Shown here piece after piece: positions 43,395 to 53,200 of a stretch of DNA of 64,000 nt; within the stretch, counting starts at the first letter, position 1, and the number at the start of each line of letters is the position of its first letter. The position numbers and the translations under genes are program-made. The notes below the pieces were generated by a model. It was not told the origin of the DNA and did not search any database. It saw only the letters and a list, made by a program, of their open reading frames with translations. The DNA is taken from assembly GCF_000472445.1 (NCBI RefSeq), contig NZ_AXAJ01000006.1, positions 124,157 to 188,156 of the forward strand, written 5' to 3'. The DNA comes from Burkholderia sp. WSM2230 (lineage in GTDB: Bacteria; Pseudomonadota; Gammaproteobacteria; Burkholderiales; Burkholderiaceae).

Positions 43395-46313
43395 CTACGC
43401 GCCGCTCAGGCGCTTCCTCATGGCGGCGGTAATGCGCTGACGCGTCTTCGGATAGTCGGCCCACGGATCGCTCTTCAATTCAGCCAGGCGCTCGTGCAGA
43501 TTTCTGATGTTCCACTGATCGCCGCCCGTGGTCTGCGCGACCTCGTCCCAGGCAAGCGGAACAGAAACGCCGAGCCCCGGCCGCGCCCGCACCGAAAACG
43601 CGGCGACCGTGCTCGAGCCGCGGTTATTGCGCAGATAGTCGACGAATATTTTCTGCTTGCGATTCTGCGCGCCCATCTTCGCGCTGAAGTATTTTGGCAG
43701 CGTGCTCGCCATGTGCTGCGCGACGGCTTGCGAGAACTCCTTCACTTCGTCCCAGCCCGCGTGCTTCGCGAGCGGCACGACGACGTGCAGCCCCTTGCCG
43801 CCGCTCGTCTTGCAGAACGACGTGAGGCCGAGTTCTTCGAGCAGCGTGCGTGTCAGCAGCGCCGCCTCGATCATTCGGTCCCAGCCGAGCGACGGGTCCG
43901 GGTCCAGATCGAACACGACGCGGTCGGGCTTTTCGATGTTCGACGCCACGCCGTTCCACGTGTGAAATTCGATGGTGCCCATTTGCGCCGCGCCGACCAG
44001 CGCCTTCGCGCTATCCACGGTGATGAGCGGAGGATGCCCCGGGTCGAGCCCGGGATGCTGCGTAATGTTGGGGATCGAGAGTTTCTGCGTGTGCTTCTGG
44101 AAGAACAGCTCGCCGCCGATATCCTCTGGCGCGCGCACGAGCGACACGGGCCGGTCGACGAGATGCGGCAGCATCCATTGCGCGACTGATTCGTAGTACT
44201 GCACGAGATCGATCTTGCGCGCGCCGGTGCTCTTGTCGATCACGCGGTCTGGATGTGAGATGCGGACCCCGGCGACTTCCGCGGGTGAAGATGATTTTTT
44301 GGGCCGCGATGCGGGGAGTTGGGTGGCGGCTTTGCTAGCGGCTTTAGCTTCGGCGGTCTGTTTCGTCGAGTCGCTGGATTTCGCCGCTGCTTTCGCCGAA
44401 CTTTTGGCTGCGGTTCTGGCCGGTCTTTTCGCGCTCGCGGTTTCCTTCGCAGTCTCTTTCCCGCCGCTCTTCTTGTCCGCGGCCGCCGCCTGCGCGTCAC
44501 TTACGCCGTCAGCCGCCTCGCCGCGCGCCGCACGCTTTTTCGGCGCCGTGCCGGCCTCGATATCGGTTTCCTGTTGCACGTCGTCCCCTTTTCGTGGTGC
44601 TTCCTTGACGATCTGGCGCGCCGGCTTGTCCTTACGCAGGCTCACAAACGACGCCTGGCGCACAATGCCGTCGCTCGTCCATTCGGCGAAATTGCATTCC
44701 GCGACGAGCACCGGCTCCACCCAATGCACCGGCGTGCGGCTGCGCTCACGCGGTGCGCTCGCGAACGGCATGCGCTTTGTCTCGTGCGCGTCGAGTTCCT
44801 TCTTCACCGAGCGCAGCAACGCGGCGTCGAATCCTGTACCGACGCGGCCGGCATATTGCAATTTGCCCTTGCTGTCATGCACGCCCAAAAGCAGCGCGCC
44901 GAACGCCGCGCGGCTGCCCGACGGTTCCGAATAGCCGCCTATCACGAACTCCTGGCGCCGGCGGCATTTCAGTTTGATCCACGTGGCCGAGCGGCCTGAC
45001 ACATAGCCGCTGTCGCGCCGCTTGCCGATGATGCCTTCGAGCGCCATGTCGCATGCGCTTTTCAGCAGGTCGTCGGCACTGAATTCGAAGTCGTTCGAAA
45101 AGCGCAGCACGCTGTCGTCGACCGGTTCGAGGAGCGCCCGCAGAATCGCGCGGCGCTGCTGCAGCGGCACGCTGCGCAAGTCGTAGCCGTTAAGAAACGG
45201 CACGTCGAACAGATACACGACAATGTCCTGCGGACGGTTCGAGTCGAACGCGTTCTGCAGCGCCTGGAAGCTCGGCACGCCGTTCTCGTCGAGCACCACG
45301 GCTTCGCCGTCGAGCCACGCGCTGTCGAGGCCCAATTGCCCGAACGCCTTCACCTGCCTGCTGAATTTCGCGGTCCAGTCGTTGCCCGCGCGCGTGAACA
45401 CCTGCACGCCGTGGCCTTTCGCGCTGGCGTCGATGCGGGCCAGCACGCGATAGCCGTCGAACTTGATTTCGTATGTCCAGTCGTCGCCGCGCGGCGTGGC
45501 GTCGACGAGCGTCGCCAGTTGCGGCTTGAGCGCGGCGGGCAAGCGGGCCTTCACCGCACCTTCTATGGCGGGCGATGCGGCCAGTTCGCGCAGCGACTCG
45601 TTGCTGCGCGTCGCCACAATGTCCGGACGCTTCGGGTCGCCGCGCACCGAAGCGGTTTTGCCCGTGCCGGTGGCGGCACGTTTGCCGCCCCTGGTCCTGG
45701 CCGTGGCCGTAGGTGCGGACGCGCCGCCCAGCACGCTACCGGGCCGTTCCGCGAGGATGTCGTATTCGCTTTCGTCGCGCGCCTCGTCGTCGCGTTCCTT
45801 GATCAGGAGCCACTGCTCCTTGTCCGCGTCGCCGCGCATATGGCTGCGCACGAGTGTCCAGCCGCCGTGCAGCTTTTCGCCATGCAGATGAAACTTGAGC
45901 TTGCCGGCCCGATAGGCGCGCGCTGCCTCGGCCGGACCACCGACTGGCTCCCAGGTGCCGCGGTCCCACACGATCACCGTGCCCGCTCCGTAATTGCCGG
46001 GCGGAATCTCGCCTTCAAAGCTGCCGTATTCGACCGGATGATCTTCGACGTGCACCGCAAGACGCTTCACCGAGGGATCGAGACACGGCCCTTTCGGCAC
46101 CGCCCACGACAACAGCGCGCCGTTCAGTTCGAGCCGGAAGTCGTAATGCAGACGCCGCGCGTGGTGCTCCTGGATTACGTACGACAGGCCCTCGTCCGCT
46201 TCGCGCCGCGTCGCGCCGCGGCCGCCGCGCTTCTTCGCCGTGCGGTTGCCCGCGGGCTCCGGCGTTTCGTCGAAACGCCGCTTGCGGTTGTAGAGGTCGA
46301 GTCTGTCGTTCAT
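43395..46313 (-). CDS. ligD: ATP-dependent DNA ligase D (NHEJ)
   Basis: 972-aa multifunctional enzyme of bacterial non-homologous end joining. Domain order: 3'-phosphoesterase (about 40-185; HHARRLHYDFRLELNGALLSW with His50/His51/His56), ATP-dependent ligase (about 265-565) with adenylated Lys284 in YEIKFDGYR, and an AEP-type polymerase/primase (about 690-965; VVFDLDPD, KTSGGKGLHVVVPL). A Lys/Ala-rich linker (about 590-680) joins ligase and polymerase. The phosphoesterase-ligase-polymerase order matches the Pseudomonas/Burkholderia LigD. It lies 142 nt after ku. Confidence 0.97.
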   Translation of the reverse strand: MNDRLDLYNRKRRFDETPEPAGNRTAKKRGGRGATRREADEGLSYVIQEHHARRLHYDFRLELNGALLSWAVPKGPCLDPSVKRLAVHVEDHPVEYGSFEGEIPPGNYGAGTVIVWDRGTWEPVGGPAEAARAYRAGKLKFHLHGEKLHGGWTLVRSHMRGDADKEQWLLIKERDDEARDESEYDILAERPGSVLGGASAPTATARTRGGKRAATGTGKTASVRGDPKRPDIVATRSNESLRELAASPAIEGAVKARLPAALKPQLATLVDATPRGDDWTYEIKFDGYRVLARIDASAKGHGVQVFTRAGNDWTAKFSRQVKAFGQLGLDSAWLDGEAVVLDENGVPSFQALQNAFDSNRPQDIVVYLFDVPFLNGYDLRSVPLQQRRAILRALLEPVDDSVLRFSNDFEFSADDLLKSACDMALEGIIGKRRDSGYVSGRSATWIKLKCRRRQEFVIGGYSEPSGSRAAFGALLLGVHDSKGKLQYAGRVGTGFDAALLRSVKKELDAHETKRMPFASAPRERSRTPVHWVEPVLVAECNFAEWTSDGIVRQASFVSLRKDKPARQIVKEAPRKGDDVQQETDIEAGTAPKKRAARGEAADGVSDAQAAAADKKSGGKETAKETASAKRPARTAAKSSAKAAAKSSDSTKQTAEAKAASKAATQLPASRPKKSSSPAEVAGVRISHPDRVIDKSTGARKIDLVQYYESVAQWMLPHLVDRPVSLVRAPEDIGGELFFQKHTQKLSIPNITQHPGLDPGHPPLITVDSAKALVGAAQMGTIEFHTWNGVASNIEKPDRVVFDLDPDPSLGWDRMIEAALLTRTLLEELGLTSFCKTSGGKGLHVVVPLAKHAGWDEVKEFSQAVAQHMASTLPKYFSAKMGAQNRKQKIFVDYLRNNRGSSTVAAFSVRARPGLGVSVPLAWDEVAQTTGGDQWNIRNLHERLAELKSDPWADYPKTRQRITAAMRKRLSGA

Positions 46314-46455
46314 GACGCGGGTTCCATCGGGTTCGGGTTGGCGATGGGTTGCTGCGCTTTATTGCGGCGCTTTCTCTGGCGGTCGGGCGTGTCCCTGGTT
46401 GCGTCCGTGCGTGGGTCCGCGCGCTGCTGAGTCCATATTCGCGTGCGCCGCTTCA

Positions 46456-47484
46456 TCATGCCGCCGCGCGGCGTTTGCGTGCTGCCGTCGTCGACTTGGC
46501 CGTGGCGCGGCCACCGCTGCTGCCGCTGCTGCCGCTGCTGCCACCGCTGCGCGACGTGCGCGTCGAGCGCGCGGCTCGCGGCTTTTTGCGCGATGCCGTC
46601 GAACCGCCGTCGTCTTCGGCATCGGCACTCTCGTCGGCCGCTTCGTCCTCCGTGGCGCGCTTGCGCGAGCCCGCCGCGGGCTTGTTCTTGCCGCGTCCCA
46701 GGCTGCGTTTGAGCAGTTCCGAGAGATCGAGAATGTCGGCGGATTGACGCGCTTCGCGCGGCGCCTCGATATCCGTGATTTCCTCGGTCTTGCCTTCGCG
46801 GACCTTGCGCTCGACGAGCGCCATGATGTCGTCGCGGAACGTGTCGTGATACTTCGACGGGTCCCACGTATCGCTCATGTCGTCGATCAGCTTCTGCGCC
46901 ATGTCCAGCTCGCGCGCGCTGACGCCCGCGGCCTTGGCGCCTTCGGCAGGCAGCTTGAATTCGTCGAAGTCGCGCACCTCGTCTGCCCAGCGCAGTGTGT
47001 TCAGCGCAAGCACCGGCCCCACAGGAATCAGCGCGGCGAGATGCTGCTTGTTATGCAGGACCACACTTGCCACGCCGACCTTGCCCGACGATTTCATCGC
47101 CTCGCGCAGCAGCGCATAGACTTTTTCGCCCTTGCGGTCGGGCGTCAGGAAGTACGGCGTGTCGAGATAGAGAAACGAGATGTCGGGTGCGTCGACGAAC
47201 GCGAGGATGTCCACGGTCTGCGTCGATTCGGGATTCGCCGCGCGGATTTCCTCGTCGGTCAGGACCACGTACTTGTCCTTCTCGTATTCGAAGCCGCGCA
47301 CGATGTTATCGCGCGTCACATCCTTGCCGGTGCGCTTGTTGATCTGCTTGTAGCCGACCGGGTCGATGGTGCGCTTGTCGAGCAGATTGAAGCCGACCTT
47401 CTCCGACTTTGTCGCTGGATATAACTGCACCGGTACGTGGACAAGGCCGAAGCTGATTGCGCCTTTCCAGATCATATGTGCCAT
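46456..47484 (-). CDS. ku: Non-homologous end joining protein Ku
   Basis: 342 aa; homodimer ring that binds DNA ends and recruits LigD. GGGGAG precedes the ATG at 47484. The Ku core spans residues 1-260 (MAHMIWKGAISFGLVHVPVQL, SFLYLDTPYFLTPD), and a long basic tail rich in Lys, Arg, Ser and Gly (about 270-342) follows; such tails bind DNA. It is directly upstream of ligD on the same strand, the normal NHEJ operon. Confidence 0.97.
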   Translation of the reverse strand: MAHMIWKGAISFGLVHVPVQLYPATKSEKVGFNLLDKRTIDPVGYKQINKRTGKDVTRDNIVRGFEYEKDKYVVLTDEEIRAANPESTQTVDILAFVDAPDISFLYLDTPYFLTPDRKGEKVYALLREAMKSSGKVGVASVVLHNKQHLAALIPVGPVLALNTLRWADEVRDFDEFKLPAEGAKAAGVSARELDMAQKLIDDMSDTWDPSKYHDTFRDDIMALVERKVREGKTEEITDIEAPREARQSADILDLSELLKRSLGRGKNKPAAGSRKRATEDEAADESADAEDDGGSTASRKKPRAARSTRTSRSGGSSGSSGSSGGRATAKSTTAARKRRAAA

Positions 47485-47657
47485 CGTGCGCTCCCCAAGG
47501 CCTAAGACCCATGACGAAGCAGCAAGCGTGCCACGGCTTTTGAGCAGCGTGCGGCGCGGGCCGGTTGTGAGCGGCGCGCACCGCGCTGTAAGTCTTGCAT
47601 GATGGCGGCAAAAACTACGGAGTCCGGCGCATTGCCGCCTCGGCTTCTATGGGCACA

Positions 47658-48890
47658 TCATCGGCACAGCAGCGGCACCTGCGCGAAGCCGCGAAAACGC
47701 ACGCGCCCGCCGCGCGTCGGCTCGCCATCGAGCCGATACGAAGGAAAGCGCTGCACGAAACGGCCGATGGCAATCCGCGCCTCCAGCCGAGCGAGCGAAA
47801 CACCCGCGCATTGATGAATGCCGAAGCCGAAAGCAAGATGCCGGTTGGGCTCGCGGCGAATATCGAAACGGTCCGGCTCAGGGAACTGCTCGGGATCGCG
47901 ATTGGCCGCGCCAATGCACAGCGTGACCGGCGTGCCGCGCGCAACCGGCAGGCCGCCAATTTCAGTGTCGGCAGTCGTCATGCGGTTGCCGAGCTGGTTC
48001 GAACTCTCAAAACGCAGGCATTCCTCCACAGCCGATTCGATCAGCCCAGGCTCCGCGAGCAAGGCCGCGCGCTGATCCGGCCATTCGGTCAGCGTGACGA
48101 GTCCGTTGCCTATCAGGTTGGTGGTGGTTTCATGCCCTGCGTTGAGAATGAAAATGCAGTTCTGCAGCAGTTCTTCTTCCGACAATTGTTCGCCGCCGGC
48201 CTCGCCCTGAATCAGGCGCGTCAGGACATCGTGCTGCGGGTCGCCTGGCTCGCGCCGGCGCCGCGCAACCAGATCGTGCAGATAGTCGACGAACTCACTG
48301 ACGGCGCGGTTGCCGCGCCTGAACTGCGCGTCCGTGAGCGACGGTTCAAGCGCGCCGAGAATCGCGAGGGACCAGTCGCGCAGCGGTGCGCGCTCGGCAT
48401 GCGGCACATCGAGCAGATTGCCGATGATCTCCACCGGAATCGCCGACGCGAAGTCGCTGATCAGATCGATGCGTTTGCGTTCGGCCGCGGCGTCCAGCAA
48501 GCCGTCGACGAGCCGCACGAGGCCCGGCTCCATTGCCGCAATCGCGCGCGCAGTGAGCGCTCCGGCGATCAGCTTGCGCACGCGCGTATGGCGCGGTGGG
48601 TCGTTGAATACGAGGCTCGTGGTGTGATGTGTATAGAGCGGCGAGTCGCCGTACTTGGGCCGGAATTCAACGGTCTTGTCGGAACTGAAGGTCTTCGGGT
48701 CGCGGTACACGGCCTGCACGTCGCGAAAGCGTGTGAGGAACAGCGAGCCGTCCGGCATGCGCTTGACCGGCTCGTGAGCACGCAGCGCGTGGTAGACCGG
48801 ATACGGGTTCGCGTAGAACTCGGGGCTCAGATGGCGCAGATCGAAGTCGCGCGCGAGAACGGCTGGGTCGCCGGCGGTCGCCGTGGGCAT
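47658..48890 (-). CDS. Cytochrome P450
   Basis: 410 aa from the ATG at 48890, which has GGAG 7 nt upstream. Soluble bacterial monooxygenase: I-helix AGHETTTN (oxygen-binding Thr), K-helix ExxR in EECLRFESS, and heme-ligand Cys in FGFGIHQCAG. The start, FDLRHLSPEFYANPYPVYHALR, is typical of Burkholderiales P450s. No ferredoxin or ferredoxin reductase gene is next to it, so the redox partner must come from elsewhere. Substrate unknown. Confidence 0.95.
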   Translation of the reverse strand: MPTATAGDPAVLARDFDLRHLSPEFYANPYPVYHALRAHEPVKRMPDGSLFLTRFRDVQAVYRDPKTFSSDKTVEFRPKYGDSPLYTHHTTSLVFNDPPRHTRVRKLIAGALTARAIAAMEPGLVRLVDGLLDAAAERKRIDLISDFASAIPVEIIGNLLDVPHAERAPLRDWSLAILGALEPSLTDAQFRRGNRAVSEFVDYLHDLVARRRREPGDPQHDVLTRLIQGEAGGEQLSEEELLQNCIFILNAGHETTTNLIGNGLVTLTEWPDQRAALLAEPGLIESAVEECLRFESSNQLGNRMTTADTEIGGLPVARGTPVTLCIGAANRDPEQFPEPDRFDIRREPNRHLAFGFGIHQCAGVSLARLEARIAIGRFVQRFPSYRLDGEPTRGGRVRFRGFAQVPLLCR

Positions 48891-49049
48891 GCGTTGTCTC
48901 CATGTTCGATTTGTCAGTATGAACCGGGCACGCCCGGATTGCATTGGCGCGAGCCGTTACAATAGCGGGATTTTCCGCGCGCGCTCGCGCGCCGCGCCCG
49001 CGCTTTCATGCGTCAGTCCTGCCTCACTTCCTGCGTCAATGCGTCGTTC

Positions 49050-49895
49050 ATGAACCTCGTCATCCAAAGCCCTACGCCTCTTTCCGCCGATCACCACAAG
49101 ACGCTTATCGCGCTCGCGCGCGGCTCGCGCGCCACAGCCGTCGACGCAACCGCGATTCGCATTGCCGACGCCGATGCCGCGCAGCGTCCGGACCTCGACG
49201 TGTACTGCGGCACGCATCGGCTGGATTACGCGTTTGTCGAAGTCGGCCGCAAGCTGCGCGACTTCGGCCTCGTCGCGATGGACATGGATTCGACGCTGAT
49301 CACGATCGAATGTATCGACGAAATCGCCGACTTCTGCGGCCTGAAAGCCGAAGTGGCCGCGATCACCGAGGCTGCGATGCGCGGCGAGATCAAGGACTTC
49401 AACGAAAGCCTGACGCGCCGGGTCGCGCTGCTGAAAGGCCTTGACGCGAGCGCGCTCGAACGCGTGTATGAGGAGCGACTGCAACTGTCGCCGGGCGCCG
49501 AGCGGATGCTGGCGGGCGCGAGGCAAGCCGGGCTGAAAACGTTGCTGGTATCCGGCGGCTTCAATTTCTTCACTGAGAAATTGAAGCACCGGCTCGGCCT
49601 CGACTTCACGCGTGCGAATACGCTAGAAATCGTCGACGGCAAGCTGACCGGCAAAGTGCTCGGCGAGATCGTCAATGCGGATGTCAAAGCCCGCATGCTG
49701 CGCGAGACCTGCGCGCAACTGGGTATCGACCCGTCCCGCGCGATTGCAATGGGCGACGGCTCCAACGATCTGAAGATGATGGCGGAAGCCGGACTTTCGG
49801 TCGCGTTCCGTGCGAAGCCGGTCGTGCGCGAAGCGGCCAGCGTTGCGTTTAACTACGTGGGACTGGATGGCTTGCTGCGCCTTTTCGAGGTGTAA
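49050..49895 (+). CDS. serB: Phosphoserine phosphatase
   Basis: 281 aa from the ATG at 49050 (the frame opens at 49008). HAD-superfamily enzyme for the last step of serine synthesis. The nucleophile motif is Asp78-Met-Asp80-Ser-Thr (MDMDSTLITIE); the others are LLVSGGFNFFT and GDGSNDLKMMAEAG. An N-terminal extension of about 65 residues precedes the HAD core, as in proteobacterial SerB. Confidence 0.96.
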   Translation: MNLVIQSPTPLSADHHKTLIALARGSRATAVDATAIRIADADAAQRPDLDVYCGTHRLDYAFVEVGRKLRDFGLVAMDMDSTLITIECIDEIADFCGLKAEVAAITEAAMRGEIKDFNESLTRRVALLKGLDASALERVYEERLQLSPGAERMLAGARQAGLKTLLVSGGFNFFTEKLKHRLGLDFTRANTLEIVDGKLTGKVLGEIVNADVKARMLRETCAQLGIDPSRAIAMGDGSNDLKMMAEAGLSVAFRAKPVVREAASVAFNYVGLDGLLRLFEV

Positions 49896-49899
49896 TGCA

Positions 49900-49933
49900 C
49901 GACGCCGTTGGACATAAGCGGAGAACGGCGTCG
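49900..49933. terminator. Hairpin between convergent serB and metC
   Basis: CGACGCCGTT (49900-49909) is the exact complement of AACGGCGTCG (49924-49933). There is no T-run, so it may be a weak or Rho-assisted terminator shared by the two convergent genes. Confidence 0.5.
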
Positions 49934-49949
49934 CAGAGTTATCTGCGGT

Positions 49950-51134
49950 TCACGCGAGCGCCGCGAGACACTGCTCTATGTCCGCGCGCAGATCGGCTTC
50001 TTCTTCCAGACCGATATAGAACCGCACCAGCGTGCCGCGATGCGGCCAGTTCGCTTCGGTCCGCATCGAAGCGATGTCGTACGGCATGACGAGGCTATGC
50101 GCGCCGCCCCAGCTCCAGCCGATAGCGAAGAGCTCGAGCGATTCGCAGAAGCGGTCGATCTGCGCCGCGCTGTAGCGCGCGTCAAACACCACGGAAAACA
50201 GTCCGCCCGCCCCCGTGAAGTCGCGCTTGAAAAACTCGTGGCCGGGACAGTCGGCAATGGCGGGATGCAACACGGCGGCAATCTCCGGCCGCGCTTTTAG
50301 CCACTGAGCAAGTGCGAGCGCCGAGCGGTCGTGCTGCTGGAAGCGCACCTGCATTGTCGGCAGGCTGCGCAGAATCAGCGAACAGTCATCCGACGAAACG
50401 CCGATGCCCATACGCATGCGAGCCGCCTTCAGCTTCAGATGCAGTTCGCGGTCGACGGTAATCGTGGCGCCCATCAGCACGTCGCCTCCGCCCGACTGAT
50501 ACTTCGTCAACGCCTGCACCGAGATATCGACGCCGTGGTCAAACGGCCGGAAAGCGAGGCCCGCGGACCACGTGTTGTCGATTGCGGTCACCACGTTGCG
50601 CGCGCGGGCGGCGGCCGTGATCGCGGGCACGTCGGACACTTCCATCGTGACCGAGCCGGGCGCCTCCAGCCAGATGAGCCGCGTGTTCGGCTGGATGAGC
50701 TCGGCAATGCCCGCGCCGATCATCGGATCGTAGTAGCGCGCCGTCACGCCGAAGTCGCGCGCCAGCCAGTCGCCGTGATCGCGATTCGGCGAATAAACGT
50801 TGTCGGGAATCAGCACATCATCGCCCGATTTGACTAGCCCGAAGTACACATTCGAGATCGACGACAGCCCCGACGGCTGCAATAGCGCGTGATTGCCGCC
50901 CTCGATCGCGGCAAGGCGCTGCGCGAGCGCCAGCGAGGTCGGCGTGGCATGCAGGCCGTAGCGCCACTGCGCGTCGTTTTTCCAGTCGAGCGCGCGCATG
51001 GTCGCGAGGTCCGGAAACACCACCGTCGAGGCGCGCGTGACCGGCATCGAGAAAGACTCGAAGCCCGGCGTGAGTTTGTCCTCCGCGTGCACGATGCGCG
51101 TTTGCAAAGCCCGTTTGAGTTTGGATTGGGTCAT
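49950..51134 (-). CDS. metC: Cystathionine beta-lyase (Cys/Met metabolism PLP enzyme)
   Basis: 394-aa fold-type I PLP enzyme. PLP lysine in ALTKYQSGGGDVLMG; the substrate-binding region around SMPVTRASTVVFPD and QWRYGLHATPT is typical of MetC, with IDNTWSAGLAFRPFDHG. It cleaves cystathionine to homocysteine, pyruvate and ammonia. It is transcribed away from serB (convergent). A methionine gamma-lyase-like activity is possible but less likely. Confidence 0.88.
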   Translation of the reverse strand: MTQSKLKRALQTRIVHAEDKLTPGFESFSMPVTRASTVVFPDLATMRALDWKNDAQWRYGLHATPTSLALAQRLAAIEGGNHALLQPSGLSSISNVYFGLVKSGDDVLIPDNVYSPNRDHGDWLARDFGVTARYYDPMIGAGIAELIQPNTRLIWLEAPGSVTMEVSDVPAITAAARARNVVTAIDNTWSAGLAFRPFDHGVDISVQALTKYQSGGGDVLMGATITVDRELHLKLKAARMRMGIGVSSDDCSLILRSLPTMQVRFQQHDRSALALAQWLKARPEIAAVLHPAIADCPGHEFFKRDFTGAGGLFSVVFDARYSAAQIDRFCESLELFAIGWSWGGAHSLVMPYDIASMRTEANWPHRGTLVRFYIGLEEEADLRADIEQCLAALA

Positions 51135-51262
51135 GTTGAAGTCGATGAAGAAAGACCATGCGAGGCGCGGACCACGCCGCGCCGTTCACGCAAGAGTAGA
51201 CGAGTCGGCGGATCTTCGCCTCGCCGCGCGCCAAAGCCGCGCTGTTTGCGGCGCGGGTGGGA

Positions 51263-51895
51263 TCACTCGCCGGTTTGCAGGTTGCTGACGCCGCCGACCG
51301 GCTGACCGCCGCCCGTTGCGCGAGCGGGTTGAACCGGCGATGCTGGCGCGGCGGGAGAAGCGCCAGCCTTCGCGGACTTCGCTGCCGCAGCCGGCGCTAC
51401 CTGTCCAGCGACGAGCGGGTTGAGATCGAACGGCTGCGGGTCGGAATCGTCGACATTCATGCGCTCGCCGGTGAGCGAGCCGTCGGCAGCGAATTTGCCG
51501 ACCCAGTTGCCGGTGATGTGCGTGCCGTCGTTCGACTCCTCGACTTCGAGCGTGTCGCCGTCACGGTCGCCCGCGATCAGGATCACTTCGCCGGTATCCG
51601 CGAACTGATATTCGCCGTGCACGCCCGCCGCGTCGTCCGTCTTGGGGCCGAGGCGCAACACGATCTGGCGCGAACCGAGCGTGCCGCTGTAGCGTGGAAA
51701 CTTCGCGAATTCGGGGCTCGGCTTGAGCGGCAACTGAATCGGCGGGGGTGCGGCGAGTTCCTTGACAGCGTCGCTTTGCGCGCGAGCCGCACCTGGGAAC
51801 AACGCCACCGCGCCCGCGCAGAGCAATGCCGCAACGCTCGCCACCGTCACGCCGCGCCGGCGCGCCGCAGCTACCACCGATTTCAGTTCCTGCAT
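51263..51895 (-). CDS. Exported hypothetical protein, 210 aa
   Basis: The ATG at 51895 has GAGGAA upstream; a longer frame from 51991 overlaps the bktB end and is rejected. The N-terminus has a basic stretch and a hydrophobic helix (VTVASVAALLCAGAVALF) ending ARAQSD, a signal peptide. The mature part contains a beta-sandwich-like region (RQIVLRLGPKTDDAAGVHGE, GNWVGKFAADGSLTGERM) and a Pro/Ala/Gly-rich C-terminus. Function unknown; it follows bktB by 47 nt and may be in the same transcript. Confidence 0.65.
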   Translation of the reverse strand: MQELKSVVAAARRRGVTVASVAALLCAGAVALFPGAARAQSDAVKELAAPPPIQLPLKPSPEFAKFPRYSGTLGSRQIVLRLGPKTDDAAGVHGEYQFADTGEVILIAGDRDGDTLEVEESNDGTHITGNWVGKFAADGSLTGERMNVDDSDPQPFDLNPLVAGQVAPAAAAKSAKAGASPAAPASPVQPARATGGGQPVGGVSNLQTGE

Positions 51896-51942
51896 CCGTT
51901 CTTCCTCATTGCTTGTACAACTTGCCGCGCCTTTCGCGCGCT

Positions 51943-53127
51943 TCAGATCCGTTCGAAGACCGCCGCGATGCCCTGCCCGCCGCCGATGCACATCGTGACG
52001 AGCGCATAGCGCCCGCCGATGCGCTGCAGTTCATACAGCGCCTTCACGGTAATCAGCGCGCCCGTTGCGCCGATAGGGTGGCCGAGCGAAATGCCCGAGC
52101 CGTTCGGGTTGACTTTGACCGGATCGAAGCCGAGTTCCTTGCTGACCGCGCACGCTTGCGCGGCAAACGCTTCGTTGGCCTCGATCACGTCGAGATCGGC
52201 GACCGTCAGTCCGGCGCGTTCGAGCGCCTTGCGGCTCGCCGGCACCGGACCGATGCCCATATACGCCGGATCCACGCCAGCGTGCGCGTACGACACGAGG
52301 CGCGCGAGCGGCTTGATTCCGCGCTGCTCGGCCACGCCGCGCTCCATCAGCACGACGGCCGCCGCCGCGTCGTTGATGCCCGATGCATTGCCGGCCGTCA
52401 CCGTGCCGTTTTCCTTCGCGAACACCGGCTTGAGCTTCGAGAAATCTTCGGCCGATGCGTTCAGCCGCGCATGCTCGTCCGTGTCGAATACGACGTCGCC
52501 TTTTTTCGACGCAATCGTTATCGGCAGGATCTGTTCCTTGAAGTAGCCGTTCGTGATGGCGTGAGCCGCGCGGCGATGCGATTCGAGCGCGAGCGCGTCC
52601 TGCGCTTCGCGCGAGATCTCGTACTTGCGCGCGACGTTTTCCGCCGTGACGCCCATATGGATCGACTGGAACGGATCGTTCAGCGCGCCGACCATCATGT
52701 CGACGAGGCGCGCGTCGCCCATACGCTGGCCGAAGCGCGCGGCGGGCATCGAGTAAGGCGCGCGGCTCATGTTTTCCGCGCCGCCGCCGATGGCGATGTC
52801 CGCGTCGCCGAGCAGAACGCTCTGCGCGGCCGACACGATGGCCTGCAAGCCCGAGCCGCACAGCCGGTTCACAGTCAGCGCGGGCGTGTGCTGCGCAACG
52901 CCGCCGTTGATCGCGGCCACGCGCGCAAGGTACATGTCCTTCGGCTCGGTATGCACGACGTTGCCGAACACCACGTGGCCAACTTCGTCGCCGGACACAT
53001 TGGCGCGGGCCAGCGCCTCGCGCACCACACGCGCACCGAGCTCGGTCGGCGCAATATCCTTCAGACTTCCGCCGAAACCGCCGATTGCCGTACGCACACC
53101 GCTCACCACCACTACGTCCCGTTGCAT
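51943..53127 (-). CDS. bktB: Beta-ketothiolase BktB-type acetyl-CoA C-acyltransferase
   Basis: 394 aa from the ATG at 53127 with AAGGAG upstream. Thiolase: acyl-Cys90 in NRLCGSGLQA, His in GHPIGATG and Cys in CIGGG. The sequence closely follows the Cupriavidus necator BktB pattern (DVVVVSGVRTAIGGFGGSLK, VVFGNVVHTEPKDMYL), which condenses acetyl-CoA with propionyl-CoA to give C5 ketoacyl-CoA for mixed PHA. It lies 73 nt after kdgK, in the same minus-strand block as the PHA genes. Confidence 0.88.
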   Translation of the reverse strand: MQRDVVVVSGVRTAIGGFGGSLKDIAPTELGARVVREALARANVSGDEVGHVVFGNVVHTEPKDMYLARVAAINGGVAQHTPALTVNRLCGSGLQAIVSAAQSVLLGDADIAIGGGAENMSRAPYSMPAARFGQRMGDARLVDMMVGALNDPFQSIHMGVTAENVARKYEISREAQDALALESHRRAAHAITNGYFKEQILPITIASKKGDVVFDTDEHARLNASAEDFSKLKPVFAKENGTVTAGNASGINDAAAAVVLMERGVAEQRGIKPLARLVSYAHAGVDPAYMGIGPVPASRKALERAGLTVADLDVIEANEAFAAQACAVSKELGFDPVKVNPNGSGISLGHPIGATGALITVKALYELQRIGGRYALVTMCIGGGQGIAAVFERI

Positions 53128-53200
53128 CGCTCGCTCCTTTTTCTGTCTGTCCAGATGGTTTGCTTGCGGCGTGACCGCTATCGCCAAAGGCGCGCGACGC

